From assembly GCA_015501075.1 (NCBI GenBank), contig JADNYJ010000557.1, positions 1 through 20,775 of the forward strand: 20,775 bases of DNA, written 5' to 3'. Below are positions 9,861-18,496 of this stretch, in pieces; the first letter of the stretch is position 1, and every line of letters begins with the position of its first letter. Made by a program: the position numbers and the translations under genes. This DNA is from Gymnopilus junonius. Lineage: Eukaryota; Basidiomycota; Agaricomycetes; Agaricales; Galerinaceae. Below the pieces are notes generated by a model. That model did not search any database and was not told the origin of the DNA. It worked only from the letters and a program-made list of their open reading frames with translations.

Positions 9861-10608
9861 CAGTCTCATCAGCGGACTTCATCGAATGACCTCTACGACT
9901 ACTATGCCAGACCTTATCTTATCTGATTAGGTTCTGTCATCAACGTCGTAACACTGCCTGGACTGGTTCTTTCTCCAGTTCCCGTTCCTTCTCTGGGTAA
10001 AAATGGTATGTCCCTCATTTGTCTATCAATATATAAGAAGTAATCTTTCTTCATAGAAAACATACAGGCTTGCACCACTTGCAAAGTGGACCAAGCTCGC
10101 AAGGGTAAATTTCTCTGTCAATTGTATGTTATATTCTTCTTAGTTATAATTTATCATTGATTTCTTATCATTTGAAACAAGGTGTGAAGACTTCCAACAT
10201 CTTCTGAGTCTCGCTCGAAACCTGTCTTTGACGGCGTCAGAAAATGCATCGTGAATGGACTTGGTCCTTAGCGACACCTCATATATTTGTAGTCACTGCT
10301 GTATGCATCATCTTTGAATCCACTCTCATTCAACTTGTTGTCTTCCTCTGTGATCAAATAAAACCTCACACAAGGTTGTGAAGGACTGTCTCTCAAAATA
10401 CAAGAGCATAATGAAGGTCTTATGGATACAGTGCTTTCTGGAGGTGGGTTTGTATCTCTGAAAGATTGTTTACTGGCTAACTCTTCATGAGATAGATCCT
10501 AAGGATTCAGACATTATGAAGAGCTTTAATGATGGGCCCTAACTTTGATCATGTCATGAACAGGCCTTTTTTCTTGTCCTTCTTTGTCAAATCATGTAGT
10601 TGTTGATC
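9861..10608 (+). other. Interval with possible decayed exon fragments, no gene assigned
   Basis: A fragment around 10069-10104 reads ACTTCKVDQARK and ends at a donor-like gtaaat, vaguely like the first half of a Zn(II)2Cys6 motif (CxxC), but no matching second half with the required Cys spacing follows. Another open stretch near 10372-10442 reads GLSLKIQEHNEGLMDTVLS before gtgggt. Neither can be connected into a gene. These look like remains of coding DNA rather than an active locus. Confidence 0.25.
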
Positions 10609-10790
10609 TACTGGGGTGAGGCTGTGCTGACTGCTGGATTTCTCTACAACCTCATGATCACCTCAACCCTCCCAGCTCACGTCACTCCCTTCGAGGTTTT
10701 TCGTAACCATAAACCCTGAGTTGGCTACTTAGGGTCTGGGGTGTACACTCCTTGCTCACTTACCCGAGGAACTTCAAAGCATCGTAAGCC
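10609..10790 (+). mobile_element. Ty1/copia-type polyprotein fragment (C-terminal integrase region)
   Basis: The frame at 10609-10716 reads WGEAVLTAGFLYN, then TSTLPAHVTPFEVFRNHKP. This is the usual copia layout W-(A/G)-E-A-x-x-T-A-x-x-L-x-N ... (T)PFE-x-x-x-x-x-KP found after the integrase core. A TGA (10717-10719) follows. In another frame AHLPEELQS (from 10754) continues the expected RVWGC...A-x-x-P-x-E-L segment, so there is at least one frameshift. No protease, reverse transcriptase or LTR is seen. It is a short, dead fragment that directly abuts the decayed GATA gene. Confidence 0.6.
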
Positions 10791-10794
10791 CGAC

Positions 10795-12961
10795 ATGAAG
10801 CCCTCTGCCGAGTTTACCAAGCGAACTCATGCCCGAGCCCAAGTGGACCATGAGGATGCCATTATGGCCGACAATGAACCAGAGGACTCGACAGACACTG
10901 CCTGCCACTTCTTCCTCTGCTTCGTCGCAGTCCCTCCACTTCCCCGGTCTCTTTGATAATGATTTCGGCCCCTCTGCATTGCTTTTCGCTACCCCCACTT
11001 TAACGAACCGCATGAATTATGGTGAAGGGTTCAACCCCTCCGGAAATAATGACCAGTTCAGCATCTCGTGCCCCACCATTGAGCTTCCTCTTGATGATCT
11101 CTTATTTAGTGATGACACCTCCAGCGACAGTGCCTCCCATTCCAACTGGTCCTCAGCTATTGCCGACGCCATGGCCAGTGCCATAAATGCTGGCATCTCT
11201 GCTGAAAATTCCGAAGCTTCTGACAACTCCTCAAACCAGGACATGGTCATGGCTTCCTCCAGCGGCCAGTCCGCTGCTGCTTCCTCTTCTGCAGCTCCTG
11301 CCATTGCCATACTCAACTCCCGCACTTTTTCGGTTGCTTCCTCTTCTTCTTCCTCAGCCTCTGTCACTTCTTCCACACACGCTGGCAATGAGGACTCTGG
11401 AAGCACTCTTATTAGCGATGACGAGGACATTGACCAGCTTTCCCTGGCTCCCAGCACTGCCAAGAAGACCTCCATCTTCAAAAACATTCCTCCCCTCTCT
11501 CAGGCAGTCAAAGACATTTTGCCTGAGACTGTTGCACCTTCTCGAGTCAGTTCCATTTACAGCACTCACTCCAGCACCCCAACTGGCCGCCCAACTCTGA
11601 CTCTTCAGACACAAACCGTCGCAACCTGTTCCTCAGGTCTGTCTGTGACTGCGACCAGCCTGAACCCTGCTGTGCTCCGTGGCACTGTGGGCTCTGGGTT
11701 GGGAAATTCCGCTCCTGGCAGGGTCAAAGCCGAATGTTCCAACTGCGGCACGACCCACACCCCGCTCTGGAGGCGCGGCTTGAATGACGAATTGAACTGC
11801 AATGCCTGTGGTTTGTACTGCAAATTGGTTCGTTTTTTCATCTTTTTATCAGTATGATTCATTTCGAGCTAATGTACGTCAACCTTAATTTCACACAGCA
11901 CAAATGACCTCGCCCCAAGAGCATGTGCAATTCGCATGGTGAGAGCCGCACGCAAGCAGCGCCCTGCCAGGAAGCTGTGGACATTATGGGTATGTTTTCT
12001 TAATTTTCAATTAAGTTTCTCTGCCTTACTGAAAAAAAGTTCGACCCTCAATGGCAGTGCAGTGCTACAACTGCCACACCACAGCTACTCCTCTGTGGAG
12101 GAAGGATAACAAGGGCAAGACTGTTTGCAATGTGTATGTGATTCACTCTATTTGATTCTAATTCGATTTGTTATTAATGAAGTTATGACCTTAGCTGTGG
12201 TCTGTATTACAAGCTCCATGGCTCTGCCCGCCCCATTTCCATGAAACACAATGTCATTTGCAAGGGGTCCAGGCATGACGCCCATTGTCCTGGCACTGGC
12301 CCGGAGGTCTGGGGCTCTTGGTGCCACCGCCGACAATGCAAAGGCACCTCTGTTCAACCCCTTCTGGCTTGCGTACCCTGGCCCATACCACCTGGATTAT
12401 TTGATGCAGCTGTATAACATGAACACCGACGCCCTCCCATTCTCTATGGTGGAGTCTACCGAGATCAGCCCGCGTTCCACCAAGAGGCGAAAGATGAGCA
12501 CCGACTCCACATCTGAGCCCCCCTCCTCTGCTGTCTCCTTCAGTTCATACAGTAGAGAGAGCTTCAGCTCTTCCTCATCATAGCCTCTCACTCCAAGCGT
12601 GCATCGATGGAGTTCCCATTCAGCACCTACAACAGCAACAGCACCATCAATTCTGGCCCTGCTCTCTGTGGGTCCAGCAACACGTTCTGGCATCCGCCCA
12701 TGATGCCCCAGGGCAACACGGACAGTGGGAGTGGGTTGATGAGCAGCAGCTCGAGTAGCTCGAGCAATGCTAGCAATGCTGCCAATGAGGACTCACCCAT
12801 GGCTCTCCAGGATGAGGAGAGCCTGTTCTTGACCTACTTGCATCTGCCCATGGCCCTTCCTGAGGAGCTGAGCAAGGGGCAGTGTGGGCCAGAAGAGTGG
12901 AGGGAATGGAGGTGTCAACAACATGCATTCACAGATGTTTGTGGACTCGTACTTCCAGTGA
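10795..12961 (+). pseudogene. Two-finger GATA transcription factor, decayed copy
   Basis: Two class-IV GATA zinc fingers are visible. Finger 1 (11735-11827 plus next exon) is CSNCGTTHTPLWRRG...CNACGLYCKL. Finger 2 (12063-12215) is CYNCHTTATPLWRKD...CNVCGLYYKLHGSARP. Exons: about 10795..11827, 11899..11989, 12058..12133 and 12195..12961, with GT-AG introns joining in phase. The Ser-rich N-terminal half holds acidic patches (LISDDEDID). The C-terminal part has PGPYHLDYL, SPRSTKRRKMS, NTFWHPPMMPQG and QDEESLF blocks that I remember from basidiomycete two-finger GATA proteins. Damage: TGA at 11905-11907 right after finger 1 (an Arg is expected in HK-x-PRPKSM); frame changes near 10900, between about 12270 and 12360, at 12584 (TAG) and near 12890. 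The finger-2 region shows Cys, Val and His where Arg, Ala and Arg are expected. Frame at the 5' end is uncertain and a start further upstream is possible. The family call is firm; the individual gene is not named. Confidence 0.8.
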
Positions 12962-13802
12962 TTGTCATCAGCTGCCATCATTTGTCATCATTATCGCCTT
13001 TCCCGTCGTCCTCTGCCTCTGCCAGCTGGGCTGTCTCAGGCTTCGCTTCTTCCATGGATCTCCTTTTTCCATTATTGGTCTCCCACAGCATATTTGTGGA
13101 CTTTCATCATGGACTTAATTACATTGCATAGTTCCTGTTCTTCATCGCATATCTTTTCAACCTCGCTCCATCCATTCTCGCCTCCTATTCTCTCTCCCCT
13201 GCCAGGAACCGTGTCACGACAATCACTCGCAAATGTTAAATGTCCATCATCATCACTGTTCTCATGCCTTTGCTTTCCCTTTCATGCGGGCTTTTTAACT
13301 TAGATGTTGTTATTCCTTAAAAACTCATTGTCAACGCCATATTTTTTTATCCATTGCATTGCTTTCAAGCCTTCCCTTGTCCTCTTTCATTTCCTCCTCA
13401 ACTAGCATTGTCTCGTCCCTGCATGTCATTTCCTCATTTCCAATCATCATTTCATTGGCTCGTTTATGACTATCGACAACGTAACTCTCGTCCTTGCTTT
13501 ACTGTCGAAAATTCCCCTGCTTTCTGTCATATTTTGCATTCGATTATCCATCAATTCATCGACTGGTCCATCACCTCTTTCCTGCGCCATTCTGCCTCAT
13601 CTAGGATCTGGCATTTCTTGCATCAGACCGACTCTGAACTCACCTTCCAGCCTCCAACACAACAACAGACCACACTAACATTCAACTGATTGGTTGACTC
13701 TCGCTTCTTCCTTTTCATTTTGGTTATTTATCTTGTCGTTTTCTTCCCATCTGTCTCTCTCTCATCCTCCATGACACCTAACTGGCCCCCAACCATGACT
13801 CT
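12962..13802 (+). other. Pyrimidine-rich stretch after the GATA gene, no gene seen
   Basis: The plus strand is T/C-rich, with many TCC/TTC runs and short open frames of low-complexity Ser/Pro/Phe/Leu composition. No splice-joined frame has conserved character. It is probably 3' UTR and intergenic sequence belonging to the original GATA locus. Confidence 0.4.
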
Positions 13803-14400
13803 ATGGATACAAACCTTCACGACCCATTCCTTGGGTCCATTGGTGGTACAAAAGGCATGTTATCTAATCCTCTTCTCGTTTCATGTGAACCTATGCTGAT
13901 AGCCATGACAGGACACCACTGCCTGGGAAAACAAAGGAGAAACCCGAGGTCGAGGAGTAAGATATATCTTGATGAAGAAGAGAAGGTATTGGGGGGAATA
14001 CAGGACAGCTGAAGGGTGAGTCGCACCCTTGGGATTGTCCTGGTTTTAATGGCTTCATAATGGATAAAACACAGGGCTTTCATGACAAGATCCAGATCAA
14101 GCAGAAGGAGCTCTTAAGGCTCAATGCAAAGAGGCAGACGAAACCTTGAGAGCCTTGCTGGAAGAGCGAGAAATGAAGGTACAGTGCAGTCTAATGGTTT
14201 AGCTCTGAGTTCTCACATTGTTTAGGCCACCTGACAAAACGGCCTCAAATCCAAGAAAGTTCAGCTGCAGAAAGGCATTCAAACTGCTGATAAGAATGCT
14301 AAGGTACAAAAGCTTTTTCATTTTCCACAGGTTGATTGTGGTTAACACCACTGTTTTAGGATTCGCAAGTACATGTTAACGAGTGGGACCATGCTAACAG
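13803..14400 (+). pseudogene. Remnant of a small multi-exon coiled-coil gene
   Basis: I do not recognise the family. Candidate exon 1 starts at ATG 13803 (MDTNLHDPFLGSIG) with an intron from about 13845 to 13901. It is followed by a basic/acidic segment (KQRRNPRSRSKIYLDEEEK). Next come helix-forming pieces: ALKAQCKEADETLRALLEER near 14110-14178, GLKSKKVQLQKGIQTADKN near 14240-14300, and DSQVHVNEWDHAN at about 14360-14397. Each is bounded by plausible GT or AG signals. In-frame TGA codons and phase problems interrupt the chain. The heptad-like Leu/Ala/Lys/Glu pattern suggests a coiled coil. The last piece runs directly into the ribonucleotide reductase fragment across a GT-AG intron, giving a chimeric locus. 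Confidence 0.35.
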
Positions 14401-14450
14401 TAAGTCTCATCACCTTTATTGCACCTGTTTCATCTGACGTATGCCCCTAG

Positions 14451-14690
14451 ACAAATCCAACCAAAAGAACTTGGGCACAATCAAGTCTTCCAACTTGTGC
14501 ACTGAGATCATCGAGTACTCCTCCCCCGATGAGACTGCCGTCTGCAATCTCACCTCGCTCACCCTCTCGCCCTCCCCACATTTATTGTCAATGGCAAATT
14601 GAACATGTGTCACCGTCCCATCGGCGTCGGCATGCAAGGGCCTGCTGATGCCTTCATGTCTCTGCATAGCCATTCGATTCTCCGGAAGCG
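14451..14690 (+). pseudogene. Ribonucleotide reductase large subunit fragment with internal deletion
   Basis: The translation [20 protein letters not shown], then [13 protein letters not shown], then CHRPIGVGMQGPADAFM, then PFDSPEA in a shifted frame, is the highly conserved core of class Ia ribonucleotide reductase R1 (ribonucleotides to deoxyribonucleotides, cytosolic, dNTP supply). [14 protein letters not shown] contains the active-site loop with its catalytic Cys. About 35 residues that normally lie between the NGK-type segment and the N-M-x-HRPIG segment are missing at about 14600. There is a frame change after CNL and another before PFDSPEA. The Arg usually before HRPIG is Cys here. Only about 240 bp of a gene of roughly 2.5 kb is present. 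Gene fragment: certain; function: none. Confidence 0.85.
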
Positions 14691-15135
14691 ACTTCAAGAT
14701 CACCACCAATGCACCAATGAAGAGCCAAAGTTTGTGCAGCTCATTCTGGATGTAGTGGTGGTTGGCTATGAGGAGACTTTGTTCATTTGACTACGGCGTC
14801 GTGTCTCTGCTTTGCAGCTTGCATGATGGCGTTGACCATTGTCCATGCCTCATGGAATGAACCTGCACCTTCAAGCTTAATACTTATAATACTGTTGTAC
14901 CCCTTATCAGTTTGTATTTAATGTCGTTTTTCAATAAAAATTTATGAGTAGAAATATTGATGAGAAATCTGGGATCTGGGCCAGCCTGTGGCCAATTATC
15001 AATGGAAAGTTTAATAAGGTTCTGATGCATCGATAGTGACAACCCGTCTACACATGTTCATCGATCATCCTCCATCCCAATTTCATCCCTCACCTACTGC
15101 TGGTTTATCATTTCTTGCTGTTTTGCTCTCTTACA
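14691..15135. other. Intergenic region upstream of the nuclease-kinase gene
   Basis: Past the ribonucleotide reductase fragment I see AT-rich DNA including AATAAAAATTTATGAG near 14933, a possible poly(A) context, and CT-rich sequence just before the ATG at 15136 that would suit a 5' leader. No gene is supported. Confidence 0.35.
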
Positions 15136-17443
15136 ATGGACAATGCACCAGAACCCCGCAGATCTGGCCGCCACAGAACTGGCAATAAAGTCACAGCCAC
15201 CAAGGAAAATGCAATCCCTTCCACCACCACTCAGGGGTCAAAGGGCATGGTCACCAAGACAAGCAAGAAATCCTCTACAGGCAAGCTTCGTGAAGCGACT
15301 CAAGAAATGCCCAAGACCTCCAAAAGAAAGGCAAAACAGAATATGTCTGACTCAACCAGGAAGAAACCAAAAGTCGAAATGAATGATCTGCATGAATTGC
15401 TTGTCCAGGATGCCCGGCAACTTTTGGTCCCAATGCTTGACATCATGAAAGTCATCGTTGAAGAGTTTCCTGGCTACTCAAATGAAAAGTGGTACAAGCA
15501 TCTGGTTGTGAGGTATAGACTCATTCCGCTGGTGCCTACTTCCTTAAACAACCTGGAGGAGCTCGCAAACCAAGCTGAATTGAAACCTCAATTCATATTT
15601 CCCTCTGATGAAGAAGAAGAAACCCCAGAGGGCTCCAAATACAATTACGAACTCCTTCGAGGCAAATATGCTGACCTGGAGAAGGAGCGACAGAAAGTGG
15701 TCACTCTCACTATTTTTTTCGAAGCAGCGGCACCATCTGAATACTGCCTTCTTCTTCAATATATGTGCTACCAGAATGACCCCAGGACCGCTGCATGTGA
15801 TGGACATACTCCTCTGTATCCCATTCCACTTCCTCTTGAATTCTTTCATGATGCATTTAGGATTTTTACCTACTGGCACATGTATCCACTTGCCTTGCCC
15901 GCAGATGCTCCAGATCCCCGAGAGGCTCTAAACACCAATGACCCTCAAAAGGTCAAGTTTACGGTCGACAGAGAAGCTTTTATTAGTATTTGTCAGACCG
16001 TCAACACACTGCAGTGCACAATGCCGGAATTCTATAGCTCACATGACGAGCATCTCCAAGGATTCCTTGATGCCATTCTGGCAGATTTCCCACACAACCG
16101 GGATGACTATGAGTGGCACAAAGAACAAGCACCTGCCCAGGACATCCCTCTATGTGAGCCGGACAAATTCAGGATTGATTTGTGCTACAGGCACAAGGAC
16201 ACTAAAGTTCCGTGCATGTTTGTGGAAATCAAACAAGACCTGGGAGTGGGAGGGAACCCGTTCTGGCAGAACCATAGGCTCTACCAATCTTACATAGCGC
16301 AGTGTCCAGCTGCTTGGTATAATGGTGCGCCTGTCTTTTTTGTCCAGTTGGCTGGTATGATCTTTATGATTCGCCATCCTGATTTGCTATATTCTGACTT
16401 TTTCCTCTTTAGGAACACACCTTAGCATTGGAGGCAGTTTCTGTGATGCTAAGAACAAGCCCCCCATTGTCTTACAGTTTGGCGGCCAAACAAACCTTCA
16501 GCAAGATTTCGTTGGAATGAATTACCTAGAAGGCGTGAAGAAACTATGGGCACTCAGACAAGCCCTACAGTTAATTCCATGGTAATTATGCGTAACCATT
16601 TTTGAAAGCTGTTTCTAATACATTCTGAATCTATTTAGTGAATTGGACACTGTAGACAGTCAGCATGAGGAGATGGACATTCCCCGCTTCAGAGTGGGTG
16701 ATAAAATTCAAGTTACAAAAATGCTATTTCCAGGAATCATTTATCTCGTGAAATCTCACTGGGAAGGACATCAACGCAACATTGAAGATGAGCTCATTCT
16801 CAAAATCATATATTCTGGAGTGGCCAAGGAACGCTATGGAAGAGTCATCCAAGATCACCTGTCGTATCGAGACATGGCACCCCCATGCTATCAGAGATTT
16901 GGATGAAATTACCCTGGCCTTCCTGGCCCTTCCATCGAAACATGTTATTTGATGCGCTACCTTTGCCCGCCCACATCAGATGAACCAATTGGCTGGATAT
17001 TGCTCCATGACCTTGGGTCCAAATATCCTCAGGTTGCTGCCAGCTCAAAGGCCAAAATTACTGAATCTCTCGATGGAATTCTCAAATCACTTGCAGAAAA
17101 GAATTTCATCCATGGGGATCTTCGCACAAACAACCTCTTAATTCAAGTCAAAATCGAAAGTCTTCCTGATGGCAGCCGAAAGTGTACCGTCCTATTTAGG
17201 CCACAGACCAACCTACCATACGTGATGGTCATTGACTTCGATTGGGCGGGACTTGCAGGACTAGTGTCATACCCAGTGACAAGAAACCCTAAGATTTGGT
17301 GGCCAGGGCACAGCGGGAAGTCTATCTTGATCAACCATGATCGAGAGATGATCGAATCCTGGATGACTAGCTGGCCTCCTATTATGCTGTATAAAAGCAC
17401 CTTCGCCACCAATTCAATGTCGATTGTTTTTGAAGAGGACTGA
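15136..17443 (+). pseudogene. PD-(D/E)XK-like nuclease fused to FunK1-like protein kinase, one in-frame TGA
   Basis: Exons 15136..16354, 16413..16581 and 16639..17443 join in phase to 731 codons (stop 17441-17443), broken only by TGA at 16904-16906 (codon 552). Residues 1-80 are basic and disordered, with NLS-like runs (KTSKRKAKQN, RKKPKVE). Around 340-400, D348 in RIDLCYRH and E364-x-K366 in FVEIKQD form a PD-(D/E)XK pattern, continuing into FWQNHRLYQSYI. The kinase part starts near 450; HGDLRTNN (H621-D623) is the catalytic loop and DFDWAG (D662-D664) the metal-binding DFG equivalent. The upstream segment ELILKI may supply the ATP-binding Lys. Kinases with HGDLR and DFD are typical of the fungal FunK1 class, and nuclease-kinase fusions are known among Crinkler-type (CR) proteins; roles in nuclear effector or element-conflict biology are inferred. 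I chose MDNAPEPRRSGR as the start; an in-frame ATG 7 codons earlier (15115) is possible. The TGA falls in an otherwise continuous segment (QRFG-x-NYPGLPG), so it is either a recent nonsense mutation or readthrough. Confidence 0.8.
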
Positions 17444-17775
17444 TTTTGCAATGGACATATGTTTGTAGTCACCTCTTCCTCATCTATTTCTTGATGCATC
17501 AGTCTTGGAGCTATAACTCTTGTTGTACCATTTGCCATTGATTTGTATTTCTTTTGTTGTTCTTTTGTCAATTTATCTTGTTGTACCTTTCCTGTAGGGC
17601 TGAGCATGCAGTATGGATATACACCTAATAGGTTGTCTGACCCTCGATCCAGTTCACCCACAGGAAAATGAAGGAAATGATTTTCTTGTTTTCTCACAGT
17701 AGCATTTAATTCCAAGTTGAACGGTCAAGTTTGTATCCATTCAACCATAATCATCTACTTTAATGCCACCTTCAA
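17444..17775. other. Intergenic region between nuclease-kinase and Plavaka genes
   Basis: T-rich sequence (for example TTTGTATTTCTTTTGTTGTTCTTTTGTC near 17540-17567) suits a 3' UTR/poly(A) region for the kinase gene. I looked for CACTA-type terminal repeats here that could mark the left end of the Plavaka element and could not identify any. Confidence 0.3.
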
Positions 17776-18260
17776 TTGTTTATAACTGCCCGACATCAAC
17801 ATATAGCAGATCATCCCCAACATCTGGCAGACAAATGCACTACAATAATGCAGGTTCATTTTGTGGTTCATATGACATATGTTATTTATTGGGACATTTT
17901 TTCTTTGACTCATTCCTTCAGGCTACGTCAAGCCCTGTATACCGAGGACCCTATACCATTGAAGATTATGATGATTGGTTCAAAAGAAAATTTAACAAAT
18001 ACCCAAGCGCACTTCCTTCTGAGATTGTCAAGGTATGTGTTTCAAAATATTTTTGTCAACATTATATTCATGCAGGTCATGTCTTTGGAATAAAAGAAAG
18101 TGGACCAGCGCATGGACCAGTGCACTACAATTGCGCTATATATCAATATGCGATCTCGTCTTCAGAAGCCAGCATCTTTATTGGAAAAAAATATCGTCGG
18201 ACAATCTTAACACTATTTTTGGTGTTTCAGTCCAAGGATGAATTTAAGGTATGTTTTTGA
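17776..18260 (+). other. Candidate upstream exons, possibly of the transposase gene
   Basis: An open frame from about 17776 (FITARHQHIADHPQHLADKC) ends at CAG|gttcat and joins in phase 0 across a 67-nt interval to ATSSPVYRGPYTIEDYDDWF, then KFNKYPSALPSEIVK, before the donor gtatgt at 18034. The downstream piece (about 18078-18200) is broken. The segment has coding character but I do not recognise it, and I cannot link it to the Plavaka frame further right. It could be an N-terminal part of the element or a separate dead gene. Confidence 0.3.
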
Positions 18261-18496
18261 CCTTAGAAGCTCTTCTCTTGATTTCTTTTTACACCAGCTA
18301 ATCCTGTCATTCTGCATCATTCAGCTTTCTATATTTGCTATCAAGTGCACTGCTTCGCTCTTTCTCTTCACTTATATCCTGTTCATATATGCCTCTACCA
18401 ATACTACTCTTGCTTTTATTGACCTATCCTCCGTGCAAATGCCCAAATTATCCTTGTGAAGCAAAATGTGGTTGATACTTTACCAGCATCAAGTCA

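Noticed and set aside
10069..10230. Zn(II)2Cys6 transcription factor motif
   Set aside because: Only a CxxC and some basic residues are visible. The remaining Cys residues with the required spacing are absent on either side of the possible intron.
11187..11614. Alternative plus and minus frames over the GATA N-terminal half
   Set aside because: These are shadows of the Ser/Ala-rich GATA coding sequence. The frame leading into the zinc finger is the real one.
17143..17715. 190-codon minus-strand frame
   Set aside because: It overlaps the kinase catalytic exon antisense. The plus strand carries the HGDLR and DFD motifs.
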